This document shows positions 26,326 to 35,567 of a DNA stretch of 64,000 nucleotides, in pieces (the first letter of the stretch is position 1; the number at the start of each line of letters is the position of its first letter). A program made the translations under genes and the position numbers. The DNA is from an uncultured Granulosicoccus sp. (GTDB lineage: Bacteria > Pseudomonadota > Gammaproteobacteria > Granulosicoccales > Granulosicoccaceae). Below the pieces are notes generated by a model. It was not told where the DNA came from and searched no databases. It saw only the letters and a program-made list of their open reading frames with translations. The stretch covers positions 1 to 64,000 of the forward strand of contig CANLXI010000006.1 in assembly GCA_947495035.1 (NCBI GenBank), written 5' to 3'.

Positions 26326-27210
26326 TTAGCTTGAAAGCACTCCCCAGAAGGCATCGATCAACGGGTTCTGTAGGCTTTTCTTCAAGGTGAACAGGCCAAC
26401 GTCGTAGGGAGCGAGCTCCGGCTTGACGTCCAGTATCCGGATGCGTTCGGCCATGGGGCTGTTGTCCAGCACGATCTTTGGTACAACTCCGACACCCAGC
26501 CCAAGGCTGACCATGCTGACGATGGCCTCGTTGCCGGCAACCTGGGCATAGATGCGCGGTGTCAGCTGCAGCGACTTGAACCAGGCATCGACACGCGTGC
26601 GCAGAATGCCGCCTTCCGAGAGAATCATGGGAACTTGCGCCCAGTCGGCCGTATCAGCGGGCGCATTGGCAGGTATGTCCGCATCGCCCAGTTCGGCTGG
26701 TGCTATGAACAGCAGGGGAGAGACCATGGCGGGCTTGAAATGCAGGGAGCGCGACAGACGCCCCGGATGGGCAGCTATGCTGATGTCCTCCTCTCCGGCC
26801 AGCACCCGTGCGATGGCGTGTTCGGGGTCTCCGGTATGCAGCTTGATATCGATACCCGGGTAGCGGGGGCGAAATCGGTTGAGCAGCTCGTACAGCACAC
26901 TCTGGCTGGCGGTAACGGAGCAGTAGATGCTGAGTTCGCCGTGCAGCGGGTTGCCGGTGTCTGCCAGTTCCTGTCTGATGCTGTGCCAACTGGCCAGAGC
27001 CTCGCGGGCGTAGACCTCGAATTGCTGTCCCTTGGCGCTCAGGGCTACCGAGCGATTGTCTCGCTCGAACAGGGAGACGCCCAGCTCTTCTTCCAGTTGT
27101 CGGATGTTTCTGGACAGCGTCGAGAGGCTGATGTTGCAGGACTCGCTGGCCTGCCCGAAGTGCAGCGTACGGGCCAATGCAAGGAACTGGGTCAGGGTTC
27201 TGGAGTTCAT
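26326..27210 (-). CDS. ilvY: IlvY-like LysR-type regulator
   Basis: A 294-residue LysR regulator with an N-terminal winged HTH (TLTQFLALARTLHFGQASESCNISLSTLSRNIRQLEEELG, shown in part) and an effector-binding domain from about residue 90. It is divergent from ilvC with a 107-bp gap, the arrangement of ilvY in enterobacteria, where the protein activates ilvC when acetolactate or acetohydroxybutyrate accumulates. The start at 27210 (MNSRTLTQF) fits family length; a start at 27246 would add 12 residues running into the operator region. Confidence 0.9.
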   Translation of the reverse strand: MNSRTLTQFLALARTLHFGQASESCNISLSTLSRNIRQLEEELGVSLFERDNRSVALSAKGQQFEVYAREALASWHSIRQELADTGNPLHGELSIYCSVTASQSVLYELLNRFRPRYPGIDIKLHTGDPEHAIARVLAGEEDISIAAHPGRLSRSLHFKPAMVSPLLFIAPAELGDADIPANAPADTADWAQVPMILSEGGILRTRVDAWFKSLQLTPRIYAQVAGNEAIVSMVSLGLGVGVVPKIVLDNSPMAERIRILDVKPELAPYDVGLFTLKKSLQNPLIDAFWGVLSS

Positions 27211-27228
27211 TGCAGTAATTAAAACATT

Positions 27229-27258
27229 GCGTTTCAAATATATCAATTTACGAAACGC
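27229..27258. promoter_or_regulatory. Inverted repeat between ilvY and ilvC
   Basis: The arms GCGTTTC (27229-27235) and GAAACGC (27252-27258) are perfect complements separated by 16 AT-rich bases. They lie in the divergent promoter region and overlap the predicted -35 box of ilvC. This is the natural place for the IlvY operator. The sequence is not identical to the E. coli site as I remember it, so the assignment rests on symmetry and position. Confidence 0.55.
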
Positions 27259-27275
27259 CAGCGAGTCGATACACT
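27248..27275 (+). promoter_or_regulatory. Possible sigma-70 promoter of ilvC
   Basis: TTACGA at 27248-27253 and TACACT at 27270-27275 are separated by 16 bp and resemble -35 and -10 boxes. They lie 42 bp before the ilvC start codon and the -35 box overlaps the inverted repeat, as expected for an activator-dependent promoter. An AGGAG ribosome site follows just before the ATG. Confidence 0.35.
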
Positions 27276-27317
27276 GCGCGGCAAATCAGACCTTAGTTAT
27301 TCTCAGGAGTCGCCACA

Positions 27318-28790
27318 ATGGCCAATTATTTCAATACCTTGTCGCTGCGTGAGCAGCTTGCCCAGCTGGGCAAATGCCGATTCATGCATCTGGATGAATT
27401 CTCCGACGGCGTCAATGCGCTCAAGGGCAAGAAGATGGTCGTGATCGGCTGCGGTGCCCAGGGCCTGAACCAGGGGCTGAATCTGCGCGACAGTGGGCTG
27501 GATGTTTCCTACACACTGCGAGCCGAAGCCATTGCCGAAAAGCGTCAGTCCTGGAAGAACGCTACTGAAAACGGCTTTACCGTCGGTACCTACGAAGAGC
27601 TGATCCCCACAGCTGACGTCGTGCTGAATCTGACGCCGGACAAGCAGCACACGGCCGTGGTCAACACCATCATGCCGATGATGAAACAGGGTGCCTGTCT
27701 GTCGTACTCCCATGGTTTCAACATTGTCGAGGAAGGCATGCAGATTCGTGACGACCTGACTGTCATCATGGTGGCCCCCAAGTGCCCGGGTTCCGAGGTG
27801 CGCGCGGAGTACGTCCGTGGTTTCGGTGTGCCGACGCTGATCGCCGTGCATGAGGACAATGATCCCAAGGGTGAGGGACTGGAGCTGGCCAAGGCGTATG
27901 CCGTCGGTACCGGCGGTCACAAGGCCGGTGTGTTGATGTCCTCGTTCATCGCGGAAGTCAAGTCTGACCTCATGGGCGAGCAGACCATTCTGTGCGGCAT
28001 GCTGCAAACCGGATCATTGCTGTGCTTCGACAAGATGATCGAAGAAGGCGTCGAGCCGGGTTATGCCTCGAAATTGATCCAGTATGGTTGGGAGACGGTC
28101 ACCGAAGCGCTGAAGTACGGTGGGGTCACCAACATGATGGATCGTCTGTCCAACCCGGCCAAGATAAAGGCCTTCGATCTTGCGGAAGAAATGAAGGACA
28201 TCATGCGTCCTCTGTATCAGAAGCATCAGGACGACATCATGACCGGTCACTTCTCGGCCACCATGATGGCCGACTGGGCCAATGATGATGCCGAGCTGCT
28301 GGGCTGGCGTGCGGAAACTGCGGAAACGGCCTTCGAAAAGACACCGGCAGGTGATGTGGACATCTCCGAGCAGGAATACTTCGACAACGGCATTCTGATG
28401 GTGGCCATGGTCAAGGCCGGCGTCGAACTGGCCTTCGAGACCATGACATCCGCCGGCATCATCGCCGACTCTGCCTACTACGAATCACTGCATGAAACGC
28501 CGTTGATTGCCAATACCATCGCGCGCAAGAAGCTGTACGAGATGAACTCCACCATTTCCGACACGGCTGAATACGGATGCTATCTGTACAACCATGCCTG
28601 TCTGCCACTGCTGGGCGATTTCATGAAGGGCATCAAGAGTGATGTCATCGGCAAGGGATTGAACCTGAACGACATGGGTGTGGACAATGCTCGACTGATC
28701 GAAGTCAATGATGTCATCCGGACACACCCCGTCGAGGCCATCGGTGCCACGCTGCGCGGTCACATGGCCGACATGAAGCGCATCATCTGA
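27318..28790 (+). CDS. ilvC: Ketol-acid reductoisomerase, class II
   Basis: This enzyme converts acetolactate or acetohydroxybutyrate to the dihydroxy acids of valine, isoleucine and leucine synthesis, using NADPH and magnesium. The 490-residue length and the opening [20 protein letters not shown] are those of the long E. coli-type enzyme with a duplicated helical domain. The cofactor-binding segment [21 protein letters not shown] is intact, with [13 protein letters not shown] carrying the basic residues that favour NADPH. Metal ligands lie in the [12 protein letters not shown] segment. It begins after a good AGGAG site and is divergent from ilvY. Confidence 0.97.
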   Translation: MANYFNTLSLREQLAQLGKCRFMHLDEFSDGVNALKGKKMVVIGCGAQGLNQGLNLRDSGLDVSYTLRAEAIAEKRQSWKNATENGFTVGTYEELIPTADVVLNLTPDKQHTAVVNTIMPMMKQGACLSYSHGFNIVEEGMQIRDDLTVIMVAPKCPGSEVRAEYVRGFGVPTLIAVHEDNDPKGEGLELAKAYAVGTGGHKAGVLMSSFIAEVKSDLMGEQTILCGMLQTGSLLCFDKMIEEGVEPGYASKLIQYGWETVTEALKYGGVTNMMDRLSNPAKIKAFDLAEEMKDIMRPLYQKHQDDIMTGHFSATMMADWANDDAELLGWRAETAETAFEKTPAGDVDISEQEYFDNGILMVAMVKAGVELAFETMTSAGIIADSAYYESLHETPLIANTIARKKLYEMNSTISDTAEYGCYLYNHACLPLLGDFMKGIKSDVIGKGLNLNDMGVDNARLIEVNDVIRTHPVEAIGATLRGHMADMKRII

Positions 28791-28847
28791 GGCGCTGTAC
28801 AGGCCTGTCATGAGCGGTATTCCATCCAGGAGTTGTCAGAGTTGGAC

Positions 28848-30278
28848 ATGAGTGTTCGATCTTCCATCGAATTGCAGTCACTGACGGTCGATTTCGATGA
28901 GCGATTCCAGCTTGTCGATATCGACTGGCAGCTGAAGGCCGGTCAGCACTGGATGATTACCGGCACCAACGGGTCAGGCAAGTCGGCACTCGCAGCAGTG
29001 CTCGCCGGTGCCGGCGACGTGATTGCCGGGCGTATTGATGGCTTGCCGGGCAAGGTGGCACTGGTCTCCTACGAAACCCAGGGCGAACTGATCGAAGCCG
29101 AGCGGCGCAAGGACGATGCGGACATCATGGATGTGATCTCCGAAGGTACGCCAGTGTCCGAGATCCTGCATGAAGGTTGTCAGGACATCGAGCTGGCGGC
29201 GCGGCTGGTTGAGCAGTTCGGTCTTGCCGGTCTGCTGGATCGGGCCTTTCGCAAGCTCTCGACCGGCGAGACCCGCAAGGTCCTGCTGGTCAGGGCCTTG
29301 ACCAGTGATCCCGAGCTGCTGATACTCGATGAGCCGTTTGACGGGCTGGACGCGGCGACTCACCAGATGCTGGCTCGGCATCTGGCCTCGCTGGTTGACA
29401 AGATACCGATGGTTCTGGTGCTCAACCGCTTCGACGAGTGCCCGGAGTTCATTACCGATATTGCCTATGTGGACCATGGGCAGCTACTGCACAAGGTGGC
29501 GCGAGACGATGAGCAGGCCTACGGCGATCTGTACCAGCTGTTGCACCTGAAGACCAGTGAGCTGGACCTGCCGCGAAGTGATCCGATGTTCTCCCTGCCG
29601 CCGCTGGACCCGGCGCAGCCACTGGTGCAACTGGACAAGGTCGCTATCCGGTACGGCGACGTCACCATCTTCGAAGACTTGTCCTGGACCATCGAGCCGA
29701 ACCAGCACTGGCAACTGACGGGTCGCAATGGCAGTGGCAAGACCGGTTTGCTGTCATTGATCACGGGTGATCATCCTCAGTGCTACGTCAATGATATTCG
29801 GGTCTTCGGCTTCCAGCGAGGCAATGGCGAGAGTATCTGGCAGATCAAGCAGTACATCGGGTATGTCTCCACAGCCCTGCAATGGGAATATCGAGTCAGT
29901 ACGAGCCTGAGAAATGTCATCATCTCCGGCTTCCATGACAGTATCGGCCTGTACAGCAAATACACCGATCGTCAGCGGGAAATTGCCGATGAGTGGCTGG
30001 CCGTGCTGGGAATGTCACAGCGTGCCGACGAGCTCTTCAACAAGCTCTCCTACGGCGATCAGAGACTGCTTCTGATTGCTCGCGCCATGGTGAAGCATCC
30101 GCCGTTGCTGATACTGGATGAGCCCTGTCTGGGGCTGGATGACATGAATCGCCAGCTGGTTCTGGCGCTGATCGAGAAGATCTGCGCTGGCTCCAGCACC
30201 TCTGTGATCTACGTGAACCATCATCCGGAAGACAAGGTTGATGGTATCGATAACTTTCTGTCGCTGGATTCTCCCTGA
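28848..30278 (+). CDS. modF: ModF-like protein with two ABC ATPase domains
   Basis: A soluble tandem ABC ATPase of 476 residues that closely follows E. coli ModF (PhrA). The first domain has TGTNGSGKSALA, the signature LSTGETRK and LLILDEPFDGLD; the second has TGRNGSGKTGLL, LSYGDQRLL and LLILDEPCLGLDD. ModF is associated with molybdenum metabolism, but its exact role is not settled. No mod transporter genes are nearby. The start is uncertain: ATG at 28848 is given, while in-frame TTG codons at 28833 and 28842 stand nearer to the GGAG at 28829-28832. It follows ilvC by about 57 bp. Confidence 0.87.
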   Translation: MSVRSSIELQSLTVDFDERFQLVDIDWQLKAGQHWMITGTNGSGKSALAAVLAGAGDVIAGRIDGLPGKVALVSYETQGELIEAERRKDDADIMDVISEGTPVSEILHEGCQDIELAARLVEQFGLAGLLDRAFRKLSTGETRKVLLVRALTSDPELLILDEPFDGLDAATHQMLARHLASLVDKIPMVLVLNRFDECPEFITDIAYVDHGQLLHKVARDDEQAYGDLYQLLHLKTSELDLPRSDPMFSLPPLDPAQPLVQLDKVAIRYGDVTIFEDLSWTIEPNQHWQLTGRNGSGKTGLLSLITGDHPQCYVNDIRVFGFQRGNGESIWQIKQYIGYVSTALQWEYRVSTSLRNVIISGFHDSIGLYSKYTDRQREIADEWLAVLGMSQRADELFNKLSYGDQRLLLIARAMVKHPPLLILDEPCLGLDDMNRQLVLALIEKICAGSSTSVIYVNHHPEDKVDGIDNFLSLDSP

Positions 30279-30317
30279 TTGAGCATTGACACATCCGTGG
30301 TCATACCGGCAGGATGA

Positions 30318-31187
30318 GTGATCCACGAGGTTTGTATCGGTTTTGCAATGTCACCAGTTGGCCTTGATGCGTCAGTACAGAAGCTTGCTGCGGGACTTCA
30401 GCATGAGAATGCAGCGAGCGTGACGACGAAGGCCTCTCCTGCCGAGCGGTCCATATCCCGTGAGCTTCTGTATTTCGATATTGCGTCAGATATCTCGCGT
30501 GCCAGCTCGACAGAATCCCTGCAGCGCGTCTGTCGGCAGGCGACTCGGGCGCTGGGTTACGACTACTACCTGTTCGGTTGCTATTACCCCATTGTCGAGG
30601 GGATTGTCCTGTCCAGCAATTACCCGGCAGCCTGGCGTGAGCGGTACGACAGTCACAACTATGTGGCGATCGATCCGGTTGTCCGGCATTGCTGGAGCGA
30701 TTCCAGGCCGGTGTTGTGGGACAGGCTGGTGTATTCGGCAGGCAAGCAGGGGCAGCAGGAACAGCTCGTGATGCGCGAGGCCAGCGAGCACGGTCTGCGT
30801 TTCGGGATCAGTGTGCCGGTGCATGGTGCGGGCGCCGAGGGCGGCATGCTCAGCCTGGTCTCCTCAGAGCGCAGGGAGAATCCTCTGGCGTCTGATGAAA
30901 CCGGTTTGCACATCATCGTCCATGCCATGCACGAGGCGACCAAGCGCATCCTGTCAAGAACGACTGACAGAGTCTCCGATGGTTTCGAGAGGCTCAGCCC
31001 GCGCGAGATCGAATGCCTGAGCTGGACTGCGAAGGGCAAGACCTCCTGGGCCATTGCCCGCATACTCGCAGTCTCCGAAAATACGGTGACATTTCATTTG
31101 CGCAACGCCATTCGCAAGCTGGAAGTGACCAACCGCTCGCAGGCCGTTGCCAAGGCGATCTCATTGTCGAAGATCATGCCGTTCTAG
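30318..31187 (+). CDS. LuxR-family quorum-sensing regulator
   Basis: A 289-residue acyl-homoserine-lactone receptor and transcription factor. The autoinducer-binding domain (about 55-200) keeps the invariant residues: W and Y in PAAWRERYD, D and P in VAIDPVV, W in PVLWD and G in RFGISVPVHG. The C-terminal LuxR HTH (about 225-285) reads LSPREIECLSWTAKGKTSWAIA followed by VSENTVTFHLRNAIRKL. The GTG at 30318 gives a tail longer than usual; an ATG at 30348 is an alternative. Its 3' end overlaps that of the convergent luxI gene by 14 bp. It is most likely the receptor for the signal made by that gene. Confidence 0.93.
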   Translation: MIHEVCIGFAMSPVGLDASVQKLAAGLQHENAASVTTKASPAERSISRELLYFDIASDISRASSTESLQRVCRQATRALGYDYYLFGCYYPIVEGIVLSSNYPAAWRERYDSHNYVAIDPVVRHCWSDSRPVLWDRLVYSAGKQGQQEQLVMREASEHGLRFGISVPVHGAGAEGGMLSLVSSERRENPLASDETGLHIIVHAMHEATKRILSRTTDRVSDGFERLSPREIECLSWTAKGKTSWAIARILAVSENTVTFHLRNAIRKLEVTNRSQAVAKAISLSKIMPF

Positions 31188-31785
31188 TGTCCACCACGGC
31201 ATTGGATACGCTGGCGCGCGTTCGCTGGTCCAGAGTGACCCAGCAGGCAACCGAACGGATTCCATCAACGTCAGAAGCCTGACCGTCACCGAAACGCCGG
31301 AGCGAGATGCCGTTGCTTTTCATCAGGCGTTCGACCGAGGTGCTCACCACGGTGACATATTGCCTGATGCGGCGCTCATCAGCGAACTGGATCAGTCGGT
31401 CGAACATCTCGAAGGCAACATCATTGAGATGGATCTGCCCTTTGAAGCGCTGTGCCGGCGACAACACGGCGAAACGGCTCAATTCCCAGATATCCCGCTG
31501 CTCGGGCAGGGGCTCGCCACGTAGCAACTGCTGGAAGGTGTTGCGCAGCATGTAGGGTCCGGTCGTTGGCAGCAGGCGCCAGCAAGCCGTCGCCTCGCCA
31601 TCTTCCAGGGCCACCATGTAATAGGGGTCGAGCGCGTCGAAATCATCGACTTCCACGCCGTTGTCACTCCCGACATTCCAGCGCAGTCTTTCGCGAAAGA
31701 CACGATGTCGAAGTCGATGCATCCGCGTCAGAACGCTCTGATTCAATGCGGGGTGCTCCCGCGTACCCAGTATCAACTGTCGCAT
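31174..31785 (-). CDS. luxI: Acyl-homoserine-lactone synthase (LuxI family)
   Basis: The autoinducer synthase, 203 residues, which joins an acyl chain from acyl-ACP to S-adenosylmethionine-derived homoserine lactone. The conserved core is visible: R, F and W in RHRVFRERLRWNV, the acidic pair in VDDFDALDPYYM, R in ACWRLLPTTGPYML, then WELSRFAV. The position after the catalytic core has YVTVVSTSVERLM, where Thr is often linked to 3-oxo or 3-hydroxy acyl specificity. That is a weak inference. GGAG lies eight bases before the ATG. It is convergent with luxR, and the overlapping ends may give antisense interference. Confidence 0.93.
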   Translation of the reverse strand: MRQLILGTREHPALNQSVLTRMHRLRHRVFRERLRWNVGSDNGVEVDDFDALDPYYMVALEDGEATACWRLLPTTGPYMLRNTFQQLLRGEPLPEQRDIWELSRFAVLSPAQRFKGQIHLNDVAFEMFDRLIQFADERRIRQYVTVVSTSVERLMKSNGISLRRFGDGQASDVDGIRSVACWVTLDQRTRASVSNAVVDTRTA

Positions 31786-32150
31786 TGCCTGCTACTCCAT
31801 GAGGTCATTGTCAGGGAGTTAAGACGAGATAACATGACATTACCCCATCAAATAATGTGGCACAGTTCACAGAAAATATTCTATGAATCTGATTTATTTT
31901 TGAGAAAAATGGCTGAACAGCGCCATGCACAATGGCAGGAATCGGTGATATTGACGCGGTGCCGAAGGTATGCACGACGCAACGACACCTGCCTTGTCGA
32001 GCCTGCCGACGGCAGCGGCAGGCAGTCATGCCGATTTGCATGCCTGTCGAGCAAGCTGGCACGACCGCTTGATGGCTCTCTTCACTTGACGCAACCGCTG
32101 CGGTGATTCAATGTCGGGCTTCCGCCATTCATAGCGAATGCTTGTCTGCC
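31786..32150. other. 365-bp intergenic region between luxI and the FAD oxidase gene
   Basis: This gap holds the promoters of luxI (-) and of the FAD oxidase gene (+). The first 120 bases are AT-rich, including runs such as TTATTTTTGAG. I looked for a 20-bp lux box (CTG-N10-CAG type) upstream of luxI and saw none that is convincing. The right half contains a GC-rich stem-loop at 32001-32023. Confidence 0.55.
32001..32023. promoter_or_regulatory. Stem-loop upstream of the FAD oxidase gene
   Basis: A perfect 8-bp stem, GCCTGCCG with CGGCAGGC, encloses the loop ACGGCAG. Partly symmetric sequence (CTTGTCGA before it and TCGAGCAAG after it) could enlarge the structure. It lies about 130 bp before the start codon. 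It may be a regulatory leader structure or a binding site. Confidence 0.4.
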
Positions 32151-33455
32151 ATGGTTTTATTGACTGACGAATTCAGCGAGTCGCCGCTCTGGCTGGATGA
32201 TGCGCCGCTCTGGGGGGCGCACGATGCAGTGCTGCCGGAGCGGGTGGATGTGCTGATCGTGGGAGCAGGCTATACCGGTCTCAATGCGGCAATCGAGACA
32301 GCGCGTGGCGGCCTGTCGACGTGGGTCATCGATGCCGCAGAGCCTGGAGCGGGTTGCAGTACACGCAATGGCGGTCAGATCAGTACCAGTATCAAACCGT
32401 CACTGGCGAACCTGACCAGACGGTTCGGCGCGGATCGGGCTCAGGCCATACGAGCGATGGGTACGATGGCGCTGGAGTGGATCGAATCGCGCATTCGCGA
32501 CGAAGGCATTGTCTGCGATTTTCAGCGTCAGGGCATGTTTCGTGCGGCACATACGCCAGCGCACTTCCGCGCGCAATTGCGGGAGATACCGATTCTGGCG
32601 GCAGAGTCCATCGAAACCCGTGCGGTGAGCCGCGACGAACAGCATCGGGAGTTGGGTACTGATGCCTACCATGGTGGGCTGGTGTATCCCCGTCATGCCA
32701 GTCTGCACCCGGCAAAGTATCATCGGGGGCTGCTGCAGTCGGCTCTTGACGCGGGAGCCAGTGTCATCGCCCATTGTGCCGCCAGCCGGATAGTGCGCCT
32801 GTCTTCGGGCCTGTTCCGTGTGAGTACCGAGCGGGGGGTAGTGGAAGCGCGAGAGCTGATCATTGCCACCAATGGCTATTCCGGGCCGCTGTTCCCCTGG
32901 CTGCGACGGCGTATCATTCCCATCAACAGCTATGTCATGTGTACGGAGGTCTTGCCAACAGACCTGGTGGACCGGCTGTTTCCCACGCGCCGTAATATCA
33001 CGGATACCTGCAAGGTGGTTTACTACTATCGTTGTTCTCCGGACAGGCAGCGCATCGTGTTCGGCGGGCGGGTATCGGCTGGCGAGACGAACGTCCGCGA
33101 CAGTGCTCGTCGTCTGCATCGGCATCTCTGCGAACTGTTTCCCGAACTGCATGATTACCAGGTGACTCATTCCTGGTCCGGACAGGTTGCCTACACTTTC
33201 GATGAGCTGCTGCATACCGGAACCCATCAGGGTATCCATTATTCCGCGGGCTACTGCGGCTCAGGCGTGTCGATGGCCAGTTATCAGGGCATGAAGCTGG
33301 GGCAGAGGGTGCTGAATCTGTCCACTGGTGAAACTGCGCTTGATGATGTGCCTTTCCGCTCACGACCGTTCTATCGCGGCAAGCCGTGGTTTCTGCCTCC
33401 CCTGGTCGCCTGGTATCGATGTCAGGATGAGTGGCAAAGGCGTTTGAGCCAGTGA
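32151..33455 (+). CDS. FAD-dependent amine oxidase, gamma-glutamylputrescine oxidase (PuuB)-like
   Basis: A 434-residue DAO-family flavoprotein. The N-terminal dinucleotide-binding fold reads VDVLIVGAGYTGLNAAIETARGG near 25-47, followed by the family's CSTRNGGQISTS segment. A second FAD contact lies in GIHYSAGYCGSGVSMASYQG near 375. The nearest described relatives oxidise gamma-glutamylputrescine or other secondary amines, with release of hydrogen peroxide. The window also encodes polyamine synthesis, but other puu genes are absent here, so the substrate is uncertain. It stands alone between luxI and a convergent GGDEF gene. Confidence 0.85.
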   Translation: MVLLTDEFSESPLWLDDAPLWGAHDAVLPERVDVLIVGAGYTGLNAAIETARGGLSTWVIDAAEPGAGCSTRNGGQISTSIKPSLANLTRRFGADRAQAIRAMGTMALEWIESRIRDEGIVCDFQRQGMFRAAHTPAHFRAQLREIPILAAESIETRAVSRDEQHRELGTDAYHGGLVYPRHASLHPAKYHRGLLQSALDAGASVIAHCAASRIVRLSSGLFRVSTERGVVEARELIIATNGYSGPLFPWLRRRIIPINSYVMCTEVLPTDLVDRLFPTRRNITDTCKVVYYYRCSPDRQRIVFGGRVSAGETNVRDSARRLHRHLCELFPELHDYQVTHSWSGQVAYTFDELLHTGTHQGIHYSAGYCGSGVSMASYQGMKLGQRVLNLSTGETALDDVPFRSRPFYRGKPWFLPPLVAWYRCQDEWQRRLSQ

Positions 33456-33594
33456 CCTCAACGAGACATGGGTGTGTGTCTCATTCAGGTTGATCTGCAG
33501 CCGGGATGTCAGGGCGTGGCATTACCGCGGGAGGTGGCAATGGCCTGTTGCGAGCCATGCCCGCTGGCGAGAAGCGGTTCGATCAGCTTTCTGT

Positions 33595-35310
33595 TCAGGA
33601 GCAGGCGGCAGCGCAGCGGTCGGGCTTCGAGAAGGGAGTCATCTGTCCTGATACCTGGCCGGTGCCGGTGGTCGAATCATAAGTGCGGTTCTTCTCGATC
33701 AGCTTGCCGTTCACCAGGGCGAGATCGGCACGCTTGAGGACGGTCTCGGCGGAGTCTCCCTTGCAGATCACGCTGAGTCCCATCGTCATGCCGAAGGTAT
33801 GAACACCATTGCCGGAGGGCACGGGTACTTCCGTCACCTGACGGCGCAACTGTTCCATCAGTGTCAAGGGGTCCAGTTGTTTATCCACAGAGCACAGCAG
33901 TGCGAATTCATCGCCCCCCAGACGGCCGATGAGCGTATCGCTCGGCGCGTGTTTCTGCAGTCTCTTGACGACAGCACGCAGAATGAGATCCCCGGTCGGG
34001 TGTCCGTGTCGATCGTTGATCGCCTTGAATCCGTCCAGATCGAGTACCACGCTGACCAGTTGCTTGTCGGCTGGCAGATTGTGCATGTCGTGGATGCGGT
34101 GTCGCAGTCGGTTCTCGAATTCGTCCCGATTGTAGGCGCGGGTCAGCTGGTCGATGGTTGCCCTGCGGTGCAGGCGGTAGACGGGGGCGGTAATGGCCAG
34201 TATCAGCAGCAATGCCATGATGCCGGGAGCAGCAATGATGATCGTTGCCAATCGCATGACGGAATTGAGGATGTTGTCGCTGGTGTGCAGTTTGGTCCAG
34301 TGGGGCTGGGTGATCAGCAGTGTCCAGCGAATGGCACCACCAAACAGGTTGACTCGGCGAGCAAGGCCCATCTGCGTCACTTCGCCCATGTCCAGATGTT
34401 CGATCAGTGTATCTTCACCGGTGGCGCTGATACCCGTGGTATTGGTACGTGCATACAGTTCCAGCATTGCCTCGTCGGAGGGGCGGAACATGGACTCGAT
34501 ATCGCTCAGGGCTCGATGCCGTACGTGCTGGATGGCTGATGAGTAGGCAATCACGCGTCCGTTGGCGTCGATCATCACCGCTGAGTTGATGTTCGAGCCG
34601 CTGGTGCGCTCGATGAAGCGGGTCAGCTCATGCAGGTCGACGGCCACGCTGAGCACGCCGGCATCAAGACCTTCCGGCGTGCGTATGGGCAGGGAGGCCG
34701 AGACAATCGGCTGGCCGTTCTCGTGATAACTGAATGCATCGCTCCATACCAGGCGCTGTTGCGCGCGTGCACTCTGGTACCAGTTCAGTTGCCTGGGGTC
34801 ACTGTTGTCCGCCGGATTCGACCAATGCCGCGTTTCTCCGGTGCGCTCATTGTGTTCCTCGTATTCCACCTGGCGATTATCACCGCTGAGCTGTATCCGC
34901 TTGGTGACCAGCAGGTCCCTGACCTTGCCGGGGTCGATACGACGGTCGTCGACGAAGCGTCCGACTCGCACCATGCTGCCATCTTCGCGCGCCAGAAACA
35001 TGCCCTTGAGCCACAGGTTCGAACGCAACTGGGAACGGAAGAACGTGGAGAGTTGCTGATCACGACGCGCATCGAGCATGCCGTCTGCAAACAACTGGCC
35101 GGCGGTGGTCAACTGACTGAGTGCAGGAACCAGAAAGAGACGCGTCTTTTCCACAACCTCATCTGCCTGGGCTTTCAGGGTCGCAGTGGCCTCCAGCTGA
35201 GACTGATTGGCGAGCTGTTCCTTCGTCAGAAAGCTGACGACGGTCAGTGATGTCAGTTGCAACAGTACGACAAGTGACACCAGTACCAGTCGTAGAGAAT
35301 TGGGATTCAT
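33595..35310 (-). CDS. Membrane sensor diguanylate cyclase (Cache-GGDEF)
   Basis: A 571-residue inner-membrane sensor. Helix 1 (about 8-27) and helix 2 (about 345-370) enclose a periplasmic Cache-like ligand-binding domain of about 310 residues, with WYQSARAQQRLVWSDAF and LSVAVDLHELTRFIER. The cytoplasmic GGDEF domain runs from about 385 to 545 with intact GRLGGDEF. The RxxD inhibitory site reads APSD, so product inhibition is probably lost. The start at 35310 (MNPNSLRL) leads directly into helix 1 and is preferred to one 33 bases upstream. It is convergent with the FAD oxidase gene. Confidence 0.88.
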   Translation of the reverse strand: MNPNSLRLVLVSLVVLLQLTSLTVVSFLTKEQLANQSQLEATATLKAQADEVVEKTRLFLVPALSQLTTAGQLFADGMLDARRDQQLSTFFRSQLRSNLWLKGMFLAREDGSMVRVGRFVDDRRIDPGKVRDLLVTKRIQLSGDNRQVEYEEHNERTGETRHWSNPADNSDPRQLNWYQSARAQQRLVWSDAFSYHENGQPIVSASLPIRTPEGLDAGVLSVAVDLHELTRFIERTSGSNINSAVMIDANGRVIAYSSAIQHVRHRALSDIESMFRPSDEAMLELYARTNTTGISATGEDTLIEHLDMGEVTQMGLARRVNLFGGAIRWTLLITQPHWTKLHTSDNILNSVMRLATIIIAAPGIMALLLILAITAPVYRLHRRATIDQLTRAYNRDEFENRLRHRIHDMHNLPADKQLVSVVLDLDGFKAINDRHGHPTGDLILRAVVKRLQKHAPSDTLIGRLGGDEFALLCSVDKQLDPLTLMEQLRRQVTEVPVPSGNGVHTFGMTMGLSVICKGDSAETVLKRADLALVNGKLIEKNRTYDSTTGTGQVSGQMTPFSKPDRCAAACS

Positions 35311-35496
35311 CGTGTTGCCATACAAAGGGACGATGAAACACACGCAATTAAAGTACCAGCAGGGGGTGCCGATTGGCAGGATGCGGGGATTGCCGAGTTA
35401 CATGGAACCTGATTTCACCACAATTGACACGAGGTCCAGCCGGATATGACAGAGCCTTGGGTCGAGAGGCTACCTGAGTGGTCGAAACGACACAGT

Positions 35497-35516
35497 CCCC
35501 GCAATCCTTGCAGGGG
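35497..35516 (-). terminator. Hairpin downstream of the outer-membrane protein gene
   Basis: The sequence CCCCGCAA-TCC-TTGCaGGGG forms an eight-pair stem with one bulged base. On the minus strand it lies about 50 bases after the stop of the outer-membrane protein gene and ahead of the GGDEF gene. Only a loose T-rich stretch follows, so it is a moderate terminator candidate. Confidence 0.4.
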
Positions 35517-35567
35517 CCGTGATATCAGGTATTGCTACCATGACGAGTAGGGCATGGGCAAGGCTGC

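Noticed and set aside
31786..31870. lux box upstream of luxI
   Set aside because: The nearest symmetric element, ATGAGGTCAT, is too short, and the CTG...CAG pair near it has the wrong spacing.
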